From: JAMWZF01 sp041628615 | GTDB taxonomy: Bacteria > Pseudomonadota > Alphaproteobacteria > Rhodobacterales > Rhodobacteraceae | Direction: 5' to 3' | DNA: 21,820 nucleotides | Assembly: GCA_041628615.1 (NCBI GenBank) | Contig: JBFKOW010000040.1 | Location: 1-21,820 of the forward strand | Shown: piece after piece, positions 8,301 through 15,493 of the stretch | How the letters are laid out: each line of letters opens with the position of its first letter | Numbering within the stretch: the first letter of the stretch is position 1 | Notes under the pieces: model-generated | Databases searched by the model: none | The model's input: the letters and a program-made list of their open reading frames with translations, nothing else | What the model was told of the DNA's origin: nothing | Made by a program: the position numbers and the translations under genes

Positions 8301-9214
8301 GTCTGCGCCGTGGCGTCCTCGGTCTTGGGCTCGACCCGGCACGCGCCGATCCGGAGGTCACCGCCGAACCACGACACGATCAGCGACGCCGATCCGCAGC
8401 CCGGCAGTTCCCGTTGCAGCGCGTCGAGCGAGACGAGGAAATCGGCCTTGCCGGCGGCGGTGGTGACGTTGGCGGGGCGCGACTTGGCGAAACCGGCCGA
8501 CAGCGCGACGGTCGAGGTTGCGAGGGTGAACTCGCCGCTCCCCGGCATCAGCGCCACCGCCTGCACCGTGGACCCGAGATCGGCGCGGGGCGGTTCGCCC
8601 GGCTGGGCGGGCCGGTGGACCTCGAAGGTGAACTGCGGCACCCGGTTGCCGAACCGGCCGAGGTCGAGGTCCTCGATCACAACGTAGGCGGTCCCGCGAT
8701 AGCCGGGGGCGGCGCCGGTCCCCTCGATGGCCTCGATCAGCGGGTCGGGCATCTGGGTTTCGGTGCCGGGATAGAGCCGCAGGGACAGGTCGTCGGGCGC
8801 GATTTCCTCGCCGTCGGCCCAGATCCGGCCGATGCCGCCGACGACCCCCTCGCACAGCGCGATGGCGACCGACACGGTGTAGCTGAATTCGTTGGTGCGC
8901 GGGCCGGTGCCCTTGCCGCCGCGCTTGCGCTTGGTTTCCTCGAACTCCGAGGCCCAGATCACCTGCCCGCCGACCCGCACCCTGCCATAGACCTGCGGCA
9001 CCGCGCTGCCTTCGCTGGCGCCGGTCAGCCGGAACCGGTCCACCCGGCCGACCTCGACCGGATCGCTGCCCTGCCCCAGCAGGCTCTGGTCGATGGCGCG
9101 GCCGATACTGGCCCCGACGGCGCGGCCGATGACGGCGCTGGACAACCCGAGGACCGAGCCGCCGATGGACCCGCCGACTGCCATGCCGGCGGCGGAAAGT
9201 ACGATGGTCGCCAT
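5315..9214 (-). CDS. g15: GTA gp15: large tail-tip/host-contact protein with TIM-barrel domain
   Basis: A 1299-residue protein, the 'megatron' of RcGTA-type particles, matching the usual length of about 1300. The N terminus is Gly/Ala-rich and hydrophobic (about 1-45) and leads into a phage-tail beta region. Residues about 430-720 form the GTA TIM-barrel domain, with FCIGSEMRG (Glu467), IDFIGIDNYMPLSDW and PIWFTELGC (Glu648). The next part (about 780-945) resembles the Phage-tail_3 domain, and the C-terminal third is beta-rich. The protein is expected to sit at the tail tip, contact the cell envelope and help deliver DNA; this comes from work on RcGTA, not from this sequence. An AGGAAGG site near the end of g14 precedes the start. 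It is coupled by GTGA to the next small gene. Confidence 0.95.
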   Translation of the reverse strand: MATIVLSAAGMAVGGSIGGSVLGLSSAVIGRAVGASIGRAIDQSLLGQGSDPVEVGRVDRFRLTGASEGSAVPQVYGRVRVGGQVIWASEFEETKRKRGGKGTGPRTNEFSYTVSVAIALCEGVVGGIGRIWADGEEIAPDDLSLRLYPGTETQMPDPLIEAIEGTGAAPGYRGTAYVVIEDLDLGRFGNRVPQFTFEVHRPAQPGEPPRADLGSTVQAVALMPGSGEFTLATSTVALSAGFAKSRPANVTTAAGKADFLVSLDALQRELPGCGSASLIVSWFGGDLRIGACRVEPKTEDATAQTTGLEWRVSGLGRGAVAEVARDAEGRALYGGTPADAAVIEAVRELADRGIKPVFYPFILMDQVAGNGLPDPWSDAADQPHLPWRGRITTSVAPGRPGSTDGTAAAEAEVAAFFGAAQPGDFTAAGQTVTYAGPEEWSYRRFILHYAHLCALAGGVDAFCIGSEMRGMTQIRGADGGFPAVAALRALAANVRAILGPETRIGYAADWSEYHGYQPAGTADKLFHLDPLWADPAIDFIGIDNYMPLSDWRDGEDHLDAPWGRVHNLDYLMANVAGGEGFDWFYHSPEARAAQIRTTITDGDGEPWVWRVKDLRGWWENPHHDRIGGVRQPTPTDWVPGSKPIWFTELGCAAIDKGTNQPNKFLDPKSSESALPHFSNGERDDLIQAQYLRAMHGHFADPQNNPTHPGTGVRMVDMSRAHVWAWDARPWPAFPGRPDVWSDAANYDRGHWLTGRATARPLASVVTEICARAGVTGIDTSGLHGLVRGYAVADVSTARAALQPLMTAYGFDAVERAGVLHFRSRDGRSLQDEPDDGLAFVDEIEGTVERVRAAEAEVAGRVRLSFVAADAAYEVAAAEAAFADDPTIPVTQSELPLVLTRAEGRAIAERWLAEARLARDTARFALPPSKAGIGAGDVVTLGDGVRYRIDRVDQGDASIVDAVRVDPETYRPSPAVSEPTDLPMPNAALASGVEALFLDLPLLTGDEAPHAPYIAAAADPWPGDVALYSAAQDSDYALNRLIEAPSVVGLTETDLAPAGPGTWDRGAALRVRLATGALLSRTEADVLAGANLAAIGDGSPEGWELFQFAGAELVGPDTYAVTNRLRGQAGTDALSGGTWPSGSYFVLLDGSVGQIELPSAARGVTRHLRWGPAARPLGDPSYRYRVESFRGAGLRPYPVAHLRAAAGAGGVDLTWIRRTRIDGDSWDGVEVPLGEESESYLVRVEAGGVLLRQATVAAPAWTYDSAAQAADGASGIVTISVAQVSARFGPGPARSLPVAL

Positions 9215-9220
9215 GACGGG

Positions 9221-9658
9221 TCAGCCTTCCTGTTCGGGGAAACGGAACCGGGCCACGATGCGCCGGGCCCAGGGCGGGGTCAGCGGGCTCTCGACGACCC
9301 CGCGACCGGAATAGGCATGGATCAGACGCGGCCCGGCGCCGGTTTCGGACTGGATGCCAAGGTGCTTGGCCACCGCGCCACTGCGCAGCCGGAACAGCAC
9401 CACGTCGCCGGGCCGGGCCTCGGCGAGCGTCGCCGGGACAAGATGCCGGGCGGCGGCGGCCCAGAGCCGTTCCTCGCCCTGCGGCTCGGCCCAGTCGGGG
9501 GTATAGGCCGGCGGCACTTCGGGCTCGGCGCCGTAAAGCGCGCGCCAGACCCCGCGGACCAGCCCGAGGCAGTCACAACCGATGCCGCGCGCCGCGCCCT
9601 GGTGGCGGTAGGGCGTGCCGATCCAGCGGCGCGCCTCGGCAACGACATCGGCCCGCAT
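9221..9658 (-). CDS. g14: GTA gp14: NlpC/P60-type cell wall peptidase
   Basis: A 145-residue NlpC/P60-fold peptidase of the TIGR02219 type, part of the tail tip and expected to cut peptidoglycan peptides locally during DNA entry. The catalytic set is intact: Cys30 in CDCLGLV, His99 in AKHLGIQ and His114 in LIHAY. The fold start RRWIGTPYRHQG (residues 10-21) is typical. The ATG overlaps the g13 stop by 1 nt (TGATG), and the g15 start follows 6 nt after its stop. Longer in-frame extensions upstream run through g13 in another frame and are not real. Confidence 0.95.
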   Translation of the reverse strand: MRADVVAEARRWIGTPYRHQGAARGIGCDCLGLVRGVWRALYGAEPEVPPAYTPDWAEPQGEERLWAAAARHLVPATLAEARPGDVVLFRLRSGAVAKHLGIQSETGAGPRLIHAYSGRGVVESPLTPPWARRIVARFRFPEQEG

Positions 9659-10497
9659 CACGACCGCCCGGCCGGCTTCGGTGCCCGGATCAGCCAGTCC
9701 TCGCCCGGGATGTGCGGAAAGCCGCGGAAATCCGCCAGGTCCCCGAAGCGGTCGCGGTGGTGCTCGGCGGTGCCGTCGCCGCCGGACAGCAGCCGGACCC
9801 CGTCGCCGGGTGCCACCGCCGCGCCAAGCGGCTGCCACAGGGTCAGGACCCGCTGGCCGGCCTCGGTCGCGTCGCGCTTGATCAGCCCGGCGAGGCCCTG
9901 CGCCGCGCCGCCCTGCACCTGCAGCGTGCCGCGCTCGAACCAGCGGTCGGGGTAGGCCCCGAGCCCGTCGAAGCGGAACACCTGCGCGCCGGTGACCGCG
10001 GCGACGGTCGCGTCGGCGAAGTTGCCCGGCGCCGCGTGGTCGATGCAGGTGCCGCCGCAACTGCGCTGGTAGATGCGGCCGATCGGTTGGTTCAGCCGTT
10101 CGGTCTGGCCGCGCAACTCGGCATGGAACGCGCCACCGCCGCGACGCACCTCGCCAAGGGTGCCCCGGAACCGGACCAGCCGTTGCGCCGGATCGGCCCA
10201 GTTGACCAGCCAGGCCACCACCGCGGCCCCGTCGTAGCGGCCCGCCGCGATGTCGGCCTCGTGGATCGCCTCGCTGCTCAGCGCGCCCATCGCCTCGGTG
10301 TTGTCCACGGACAGGCCGGTAGTCTGCATCAGCGCCTTCGCGGTCAGGCCGGTGCCGGCGCGGTAGGTCAGCCCGTCGAAGACGAGGTCGCCATCGTGGT
10401 CGGTGAACCCGAGCCGGACACCGTCCGCCCGAGTCACGTCCCAGCACCGGCAGACCGTGGTCTGGCCGGATTTCAGGTGCTCCAGAAGATCCGTCAT
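9658..10497 (-). CDS. g13: GTA gp13: baseplate hub protein (DUF2163)
   Basis: A 279-residue DUF2163/TIGR02218 protein, the baseplate hub of RcGTA-type tails. The N terminus TTVCRCWDVTRADG and the motif GFTDHDGDL (residues 30-38) are diagnostic. There are exactly four cysteines in two pairs, Cys16/Cys18 and Cys147/Cys151. This fits the iron-sulfur cluster I recall being described for tail hubs of this kind (inference for this protein). The second pair is unusually close, CGGTC; in relatives I remember a longer C-x8-9-C loop. The start overlaps the g12 stop by 4 nt (ATGA) and the stop overlaps the g14 start by 1 nt. Confidence 0.93.
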   Translation of the reverse strand: MTDLLEHLKSGQTTVCRCWDVTRADGVRLGFTDHDGDLVFDGLTYRAGTGLTAKALMQTTGLSVDNTEAMGALSSEAIHEADIAAGRYDGAAVVAWLVNWADPAQRLVRFRGTLGEVRRGGGAFHAELRGQTERLNQPIGRIYQRSCGGTCIDHAAPGNFADATVAAVTGAQVFRFDGLGAYPDRWFERGTLQVQGGAAQGLAGLIKRDATEAGQRVLTLWQPLGAAVAPGDGVRLLSGGDGTAEHHRDRFGDLADFRGFPHIPGEDWLIRAPKPAGRS

Positions 10498-11126
10498 CCG
10501 CGCACCTCGACCACCGGGACAGAGGGCACCTCACCGGCATGGAACGACGACACCGCAGTGACGATGCGGTCGGTGTCGAAGCGGACCGGCACGTCGAACT
10601 CGAACCCGGCGCGGATTTCCGCGTCGGTGTCGGGAGGATGGGTGAAGGTGATCTCGCCAGTGGCGTAGTCGACGGTGTAGTCGATCGTCTCCTGCACCGG
10701 CTCGGTGCCGACGGTGACCCGTACAGTGCCCTGAACCGGCTTCAGGATCGGCCTCGTGTAGACCGTCTCGCCCGAGCCGTAGTGTTTGACCATCCGGAAC
10801 ACGGACCGGACCTCGTCGCCGAGCCCGAGAAGCTGGTCGGTGCCCTGCACCTCGGCCGACGGGCGGCCGGACTTGAAGTCCGACCAGTCCTTCCAGCGGA
10901 ACCCGTGCAGCCGACCGGCGCGGGCCTCGAAGAACGCGACCAGCGCCTCCAGATCGTCCAGCGACCGCAGGCCGACGCCGGCGTCGTAGTGGCGGCGGGA
11001 ATGGGCCCAGGGCGCGTTGCGCTCCTCGTGTCCGCTCGACAGCGTCACCACCTCGGTGCGCCGCTCCGGGCCGCCGGTGGCGCCAAAGCTGAGCGTGGCC
11101 GGAAACCGAACCTCGTGGAAAGCCAT
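10494..11126 (-). CDS. g12: GTA gp12: distal tail protein (DUF2460)
   Basis: A 210-residue DUF2460/TIGR02217 protein, the distal tail ring joining tail tube and hub. The diagnostic N-terminal part is MAFHEVRFP, followed by a GGPERRTEVVTLSSGHEERN stretch. Then come the DDLEALVAFFEARAGRLHGF segment and the KDWSDFKSG loop. The C-terminal half is beta-rich (VDYATGEITF, FEFDVPVRFDTD). AAGGAG precedes the ATG. It ends in an ATGA overlap with g13 and begins 15 nt after the g11 stop. Confidence 0.94.
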   Translation of the reverse strand: MAFHEVRFPATLSFGATGGPERRTEVVTLSSGHEERNAPWAHSRRHYDAGVGLRSLDDLEALVAFFEARAGRLHGFRWKDWSDFKSGRPSAEVQGTDQLLGLGDEVRSVFRMVKHYGSGETVYTRPILKPVQGTVRVTVGTEPVQETIDYTVDYATGEITFTHPPDTDAEIRAGFEFDVPVRFDTDRIVTAVSSFHAGEVPSVPVVEVRG

Positions 11127-11141
11127 CGGGATGCTCCTTGT

Positions 11142-11789
11142 CTACCTGTTGCGCTGGCCGCGGCCGAGCGCCCGGCCCAGCTGCGCCGCGATCTGCGCCT
11201 GGCTGCGCTCGAAACTGCGGGCGTCGGGGGTCTGGATGTTCATCGTCACATGAACGCCGCCGCCTCCCGCCGCGCGCACGCCCAGCCGTCCATCGGCCCC
11301 GCGGGTCAGCGGCATGATCGCCTCCGGGCCCGCCTCTCCCATCAGGCCGGTGCCACCGCGCATCGGAAACGCCGTCGGCCCCGAGACCACGCCGCCGCGG
11401 GCGAAGGGCATCACCCGCCCCTGCGTGAAGGCGCCACCGGCGGCGAAGGGCATGAGCGACGACACCACCGCGTTGACGCCGCCCGCAAGGAGCCCGCCGA
11501 AGTGGTCGGTCACCGGCTTCACCGCCGCCGAATAGGCGGTGTCCACCATCGACCGGGCCAGCACCCCCAGGGCGTCCTGAAGCTTCATCCCGTCGAGCAC
11601 GACGCCGTCGAAGGCCTTGCGCAGACCGCTCGAAAAGCCGGTCTCCAGCTTGCCAAGATCGCGCACCGCCTCGCCGGCGGCCTGCTGTACGCGGACAAGT
11701 TCGTCGGCGAAGGCAGAGGTCATGCCGGAGGCTTCCGACAGGGTCTGCTGCAGGCCCTCGGCCTCGGCCTCGAGATCGTTGAAATCCAT
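11142..11789 (-). CDS. g11: GTA gp11: tail tape measure protein
   Basis: A 215-residue tape measure protein, very short compared with siphophages but normal for GTAs, matching their short tails. The N-terminal half is predicted helix/coiled coil (residues 1-60). The middle has a hydrophobic stretch near 85-115 (GGLLAGGVNAVVSSLMPFA). The C-terminal part has the tape-measure signature GGVVSGPTAFPM and GLMGEAGPEAIMPL (residues about 133-162). It probably spans the tail lumen and sets tail length. The ribosome binding site AGGAG lies inside the end of g10.1, directly upstream, and the two genes abut. Confidence 0.92.
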   Translation of the reverse strand: MDFNDLEAEAEGLQQTLSEASGMTSAFADELVRVQQAAGEAVRDLGKLETGFSSGLRKAFDGVVLDGMKLQDALGVLARSMVDTAYSAAVKPVTDHFGGLLAGGVNAVVSSLMPFAAGGAFTQGRVMPFARGGVVSGPTAFPMRGGTGLMGEAGPEAIMPLTRGADGRLGVRAAGGGGVHVTMNIQTPDARSFERSQAQIAAQLGRALGRGQRNR

Positions 11790-11978
11790 CTAGTCATCTC
11801 CTTCCGGTCGGTCCGGGTAGAGCCGCGCGAGGGCCTCGAGCCGGTCGCGCAGCATCGGCGCCCGGGCGCCGTCGCGGCCCAGCATGGTCATCAGTTCGGC
11901 CGGGGTAAGGGCCCAGAACTCCCACGGCCGCAGGCGCAGCTCGGTCAGCCCCGCGCGCAGGAGCCCCGGCCAGTCCAT
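11790..11978 (-). CDS. GTA gp10.1: small tail assembly chaperone (TIGR02216-like)
   Basis: A 62-residue protein of the rcc01693/TIGR02216 type: MDWPGLLRAGLTELRL, then RPWEFWALTPAEL (residues 18-30) and a helical C terminus ending DRPEGDD. The RPxxFWxLTPxEL motif is the hallmark. It probably works with gp10 as the tail assembly chaperone pair located before the tape measure gene. The ATG overlaps the g10 stop by 1 nt (TGATG), so it is made by re-initiation; I see no slippery heptamer for a lambda G/GT-style frameshift. It abuts g11 with no gap. Confidence 0.88.
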   Translation of the reverse strand: MDWPGLLRAGLTELRLRPWEFWALTPAELMTMLGRDGARAPMLRDRLEALARLYPDRPEGDD

Positions 11979-12295
11979 CAGCCCTCCGGGACCGCGAAGG
12001 CGCGGGCCAGAAGCTCGGCCGCCTTGCGCGCCGCCGCCACCGGACCGCCGTCGATATCGGCGGCCAGCAGGTCGGCCCGCCGGACATCCCAGCCGCCGCC
12101 CCGCAGCCCCGCCACGATCAGCGCCAGCACGTCGCGCGACGAATAGGCGCCGCCCTCGAAGCGCTGCACGAGATCGATCAGGGTGCCGGCCTCGAGCTCG
12201 GCCTCGAGTTCGGCCAGCGCCCCGAGGGTGAGCTTCGCCACCCGGTCCTGCCCGTCGATCCGCAGCACCACCTCGCCGGCCCAGGGATTGGTCAT
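11978..12295 (-). CDS. g10: GTA gp10: tail tube chaperone (GTA TAC family)
   Basis: A 105-residue protein with the N-terminal pattern NPWAGEVVLRIDGQDRVAKL and the helix LTLGALAELEAELEAGTLIDLV. This is the GTA gp10 family, structurally a phage tail assembly chaperone. The C-terminal part is Ala-rich helix. It lies in the expected place between tail tube and tape measure. One-base TGATG overlaps couple it to g9 upstream and g10.1 downstream. It is not expected in the mature particle (family knowledge). Confidence 0.9.
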   Translation of the reverse strand: MTNPWAGEVVLRIDGQDRVAKLTLGALAELEAELEAGTLIDLVQRFEGGAYSSRDVLALIVAGLRGGGWDVRRADLLAADIDGGPVAAARKAAELLARAFAVPEG

Positions 12296-12711
12296 CAGAC
12301 GAAGGCCGTGAAGTCGATCCGCCCGGCCGAGGCCAGCGCGATCTCGTAGGTGGCCTCGCCGTTGTAGGTGCCGGCATATTCGATCGAGGTGACCTGGAAC
12401 GGACCCTCGACGGTGCCGAAATCGGGGATCACCATCTGGAAATTCGGGGTCACCCCGTCGAAGAAGATCTGCCGGACCCGCTCGTCGGTGTTCTCGTCCT
12501 TGAAGATGCCCGACCCGCTGATCGCCGCGGTCTTGACGCCGGCGCCGCTCAGCAGTTCGCGCCAGCCGCCCTGGCTGTCCAGCGTGGTGACGTCCACGGT
12601 CTCGGCGTTGAAACTGATCCGGGTGGCCCGCAGGCCGGCGGCGGTCTCGAACTGGCCGTCGCCGGTCATGTCGATCTTGATGAGAAGGTCCTTACCGTTC
12701 TGGGTCGCCAT
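12295..12711 (-). CDS. g9: GTA gp9: major tail tube protein
   Basis: A 138-residue TP901-1-type major tail protein. Typical elements are NGKDLLIKIDMTGDG at the N terminus, RATRISFNAETVDVTTLDS, the WRELLSGAGVKTAAISGSG strand pair and the C-terminal FQVTSIEYAG. It forms stacked hexameric rings of the tail tube. Three candidate starts lie close together: GTG at 12720, ATG at 12717 and ATG at 12711. The AGGAG at the complement of 12720-12724 is 8 nt from 12711 and much too close for the others, so MATQNGK is chosen. Confidence 0.94.
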   Translation of the reverse strand: MATQNGKDLLIKIDMTGDGQFETAAGLRATRISFNAETVDVTTLDSQGGWRELLSGAGVKTAAISGSGIFKDENTDERVRQIFFDGVTPNFQMVIPDFGTVEGPFQVTSIEYAGTYNGEATYEIALASAGRIDFTAFV

Positions 12712-12749
12712 AGCCATCACTCCTGCGCATGGTCTGGTGTTGTTCGGGG

Positions 12750-13160
12750 TCAGGCGTCCTCGACGCGTGCCCGGAAGATGAGATCGATGCGGCGCTGGTC
12801 GCCGCCGGTGGACCGGACCGCCTTCGCCCGGTGAAAGCCGAGGGAAACCAGTCGGCCCCGGTTCAGGCTCAGGTCGGCATCGACAAGCAGGTCCGAGATG
12901 ATCGCCGCCGCCGACTTCGCGCTCAGGAACCCGGCGCTGTCGGTGACGATGGAAATGTTGAACTCATGCTCGGCGCCGGCCCCGGTCTGGTCGGACCGGT
13001 CGCGGACGGTCTCCTGGCCCAGCGTCACGTAGATCGGCGGCAGGGTGCCGGCGGGGACCGCATCGTAGATCGCCGTGCCGACGAGTGCGGCAAGCGCGGC
13101 ATCCGCCGACAGGGCGGCATAGACCGCCGCCTGCAAGGGCTGCGCGAGGGCATATGTCAT
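12750..13160 (-). CDS. g8: GTA gp8: tail terminator protein (DUF3168)
   Basis: A 136-residue DUF3168 protein, expected to cap the tail tube where it meets the head. The N-terminal AQPLQAAVYAALSADAALAALVG helix pair and the strand PPIYVTLGQETVRDRSDQTG are diagnostic. HEFNISIVTDSAG and the C-terminal RRIDLIFRARVE complete the small alpha/beta fold. The start overlaps the g7 stop by 4 nt (ATGA), and a 38-nt gap with the g9 ribosome binding site follows its stop. Confidence 0.92.
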   Translation of the reverse strand: MTYALAQPLQAAVYAALSADAALAALVGTAIYDAVPAGTLPPIYVTLGQETVRDRSDQTGAGAEHEFNISIVTDSAGFLSAKSAAAIISDLLVDADLSLNRGRLVSLGFHRAKAVRSTGGDQRRIDLIFRARVEDA

Positions 13161-13495
13161 CGCACCGTCTCCTCTTCGGCGTGCAGCGTCAGGTACCGGC
13201 CGGATCTGTCGGCCTCCGTCACCGCGAGAATGGCGAACAGGCGGGCGTCGTCGCGGAGCCGCTGACCGGGCAGCGGGCGGGCGGCGGCGCCCTGCGGGGC
13301 GGCGCGGACGATGATCCGCATCGGCACCCGGCTCAGCGGCGCGGCGACGGCGCCCGCCGCCCGCCCGGCCCCCGGCCGCATTTCGGCCCAGACCGTGCCG
13401 ATCGGGGACCAGGTCGTCTGGTAACCGCCTGCGCCGTCCGGCGTCAGGACCGGCGCCTCCAGCACGAGCTTGCGGTTGAGGACCGGCGCCCGCAT
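13157..13495 (-). CDS. g7: GTA gp7: head-tail adaptor/stopper protein
   Basis: A 112-residue head-tail adaptor of the TIGR01563/SPP1 gp16 type. The start MRAPVLNRKLVLEAP, the DGAGGYQTTWSPIGTVWAEM segment (residues 20-39) and the C-terminal DARLFAILAVTEADRSGRYL are characteristic. It should form the ring closing the portal channel below the connector. The ATG overlaps the g6 stop by 1 nt (TGATG) and the stop overlaps g8. A longer open frame upstream only runs through g6 out of frame. Confidence 0.9.
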   Translation of the reverse strand: MRAPVLNRKLVLEAPVLTPDGAGGYQTTWSPIGTVWAEMRPGAGRAAGAVAAPLSRVPMRIIVRAAPQGAAARPLPGQRLRDDARLFAILAVTEADRSGRYLTLHAEEETVR

Positions 13496-14094
13496 CAGCC
13501 CCGCCCCCGCTGCGTCAGCCTCAGCGAGCGGTGCCGTTCGATGAGCGCCGAAACCCCGTAGGGCATCGACGAGCCGCCATGCGCCGCCTCGTGCCGGTAT
13601 TCGTAGTAATAGGCGGCAAGCAGCATCGTCGCCTGCCCGAGTTCCGACGGCAGGGCGTCCCAGTCCGCGCCGTAACCGGCCTGGAAGCCGATCCGCACCG
13701 ATCCGCCCACCGGGATGTTCGGCAGGCTGCCGGATGTGCTGACAAGCTCCGGGCGCTGGGCGTCGGGCATCAGGCGCACCCGGGAAATGTCGATGGAGGT
13801 CTCCGCACCGGTGCGGTCGATCAGCACCAGGCCGGTTACAGCGCTGACCGGAGCCACCGGCAACAGCTGGCTGCTGCGCCCGGTCCAGTAATTGAGGGTC
13901 CAGGCGAACAACCGTTCGATGAGTATCTTGCCGGTCCGCGCCTCGATCGCGGCCATCGCCGCGCGCAGGAAGCGCTCCAGCACCGGATCCTGCAGGTCGC
14001 CGCCGGCAAATCCGGTGCCCAGAAGCAGGTGCTCCCGGAACGCGGCGACCGGAAGGGCGCTCTGCGGCACCGTGGTTTCTTCGATCAGAATCAT
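13495..14094 (-). CDS. g6: GTA gp6: head-tail connector protein (phiE125 gp8 family)
   Basis: A 199-residue connector of the phiE125 gp8 family (TIGR02215). It has the N-terminal helical region FREHLLLGTGFAGGDLQD, then RFLRAAMAAIEARTGK, a central beta section and the C-terminal LGQATMLLAAYYYEYRHE helix. It should form the first ring under the portal. GGAG six nt before the ATG supports the start. It is preceded by the 166-nt structured gap after the capsid gene, so its translation is not directly coupled to g5. Confidence 0.92.
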   Translation of the reverse strand: MILIEETTVPQSALPVAAFREHLLLGTGFAGGDLQDPVLERFLRAAMAAIEARTGKILIERLFAWTLNYWTGRSSQLLPVAPVSAVTGLVLIDRTGAETSIDISRVRLMPDAQRPELVSTSGSLPNIPVGGSVRIGFQAGYGADWDALPSELGQATMLLAAYYYEYRHEAAHGGSSMPYGVSALIERHRSLRLTQRGRG

Positions 14095-14133
14095 GTCTCG
14101 CTCCGCAGTTCCGGTCGATGGTTCCGTCCATGA

Positions 14134-14215
14134 CCGGGCACGTGCCGCTGCCGGGGCCGCTCGGACGGAAGGAGCAGCTGGACGACACCGACAGGGTCAG
14201 TTGGCACGTGCCCGG
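14134..14215. repeat. Perfect 13-bp inverted repeat between g5 and g6
   Basis: CCGGGCACGTGCC (14134-14146) and GGCACGTGCCCGG (14203-14215) are exact reverse complements separated by 56 nt. Pairing can continue with mismatches for a few more bases. Each arm also contains the 10-bp palindrome GGCACGTGCC; the palindrome centres are 66 bp apart. This could be a long stem-loop in the g5-g6 mRNA or a pair of dimer binding sites on DNA. A small GC hairpin (14227-14240) lies between it and the g5 stop. No gene is supported in the gap 14095-14260. Confidence 0.75.
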
Positions 14216-14260
14216 CCAGGTCCGCCGCCGCCGGGGCGGCAGCGAACCATTCGGGTGGGC

Positions 14261-15448
14261 TCAGCTCACCGAGAACCTGAGCACCTTGATCGCGGCGAAG
14301 TCGCTCACGTCGCCGCCCACGCGCTTGGAGGCGTAGAACAGGACGTGCGGCTTGGCCGAGAACGGGTCGCGCAGGACGCGCAGGTCGGGGCGCTCCACCA
14401 CCGTGTAGCCCGCGTTGAAGTCGCCGAAGGCGATCGCGGCGGCGCCGGTGGCGATGTCCGGCATGTCCTCGCAGACCAGCACCGGGTGACCCAGCAGGCG
14501 GGCCGGTTCGCCCGCGCCCATGCCGTCGGTCCACAGGAACCGGCCGTCGGCGTCCTTCATCTTGCGGACCACCGACACGGTCTTCGAGTTCATCACGAAG
14601 GTCCCGTTGGCGCGGTATTCCGCACCCAGCGCGTAGACCAGGTCGATGAGCTTGTCGGCGTCGCTCAGGCCGCCGTCGACGCCGGTGGCGACATAGCCGA
14701 TCTCGCCCCAGGTCCAGGTCGCGTTGTCGGCGATCGGGTGGGACAGGAAACCCATCGGCTTCTCGATGCCGTCACCGCCGACGAAGGCCGCGGATTCGGT
14801 GCGGGCGAACTTCGTCGCGACCGACCCGGCGATCCACGCCTCGATGTCGAAGGCGGCGTCGTCGAGCAGGCGCTGGGAGGCGCGCGGCATCGCCGACAGT
14901 TCGTGCACCGGGATCGAGATCCGCTCGATCTGCGGCGTGGCGGTCTCCGACGAGCTCGCCAGTTCCGAGGCCCAGCCGGCGCCCATGTCGGCCTTGTCGA
15001 TCAGCACGTCGTAGGAGTTCGACGTGACCTCCACGACCTGGGCGATCGACCGGATGGACCGGCCGTTGTCGAGCACCGAACGGATGGTGTCGGCGATCTG
15101 CGGCGCCACGAGGTAGCCGCCGTCGGCCGCGACCGCGGTGCTGAGCGACTTGCCCTCCAGTTCGAGGCCGCGCAGGGCGTCATCCTCGCCGGTCCGCAGG
15201 TAGGCGGCGAACGCCTTCTGGTGCGGCGGCTCGGTCTCGGCCGCGGCGGAAAGCGCGGGCCGCGCCGCTCCGCCCATCAGAGTCTTTCGATCAAGCTTGG
15301 TCATGCGATCATCCTGTTTGTCGATCCTGGTCTGGATTTCGGTCGAGAAGTTCCTGAACTCGTTCACGAACTCCGCGACCGCGGATTTCAGCTCCTCGGC
15401 CGGAGACAGCTCTCCCCCGGCCCGAGAGTCAGTCTCGGGTTTGGCCAT
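14261..15448 (-). CDS. g5: GTA gp5: HK97-type major capsid protein
   Basis: A 395-residue HK97-fold capsid protein. Residues about 15-60 form a charged helical/coiled-coil delta domain that acts as scaffold and is normally removed by the prohead protease. The fold proper begins near HQKAFAAYLRTG (residues 76-87). LVAPQIADTIRSVLDNGRSI, then PRASQRLLDDAAFDIEAWI, and the late KPHVLFYASKRVGGDV are classic family segments. AAGGAG six nt before the ATG at 15448 fixes the start over a codon 27 nt upstream. It follows the protease gene after a 45-nt gap, the normal order. Confidence 0.96.
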   Translation of the reverse strand: MAKPETDSRAGGELSPAEELKSAVAEFVNEFRNFSTEIQTRIDKQDDRMTKLDRKTLMGGAARPALSAAAETEPPHQKAFAAYLRTGEDDALRGLELEGKSLSTAVAADGGYLVAPQIADTIRSVLDNGRSIRSIAQVVEVTSNSYDVLIDKADMGAGWASELASSSETATPQIERISIPVHELSAMPRASQRLLDDAAFDIEAWIAGSVATKFARTESAAFVGGDGIEKPMGFLSHPIADNATWTWGEIGYVATGVDGGLSDADKLIDLVYALGAEYRANGTFVMNSKTVSVVRKMKDADGRFLWTDGMGAGEPARLLGHPVLVCEDMPDIATGAAAIAFGDFNAGYTVVERPDLRVLRDPFSAKPHVLFYASKRVGGDVSDFAAIKVLRFSVS

Positions 15449-15493
15449 GCGCCACTCCTTCGTCGGTTCGGTCAAAGGTCCGCCGGATCCCGG

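Noticed and set aside
5615..9955. A 1446-codon open frame antisense to g15 and its neighbours
   Set aside because: Composition is Arg/Pro/Gly/His-rich with no domain; it is the usual GC-driven shadow of a real gene on the other strand, and g15 has strong family motifs.
11960..11995. Programmed frameshift joining g10 and g10.1, as in lambda G/GT
   Set aside because: No slippery heptamer is visible near the end of g10; the TGATG overlap and own start codon explain g10.1 by re-initiation.
14091..14534. Leftward open frame spanning the g5-g6 gap as an extra gene
   Set aside because: It runs through the end of g5 out of frame, has low-complexity residues and no ribosome binding site in the gap.
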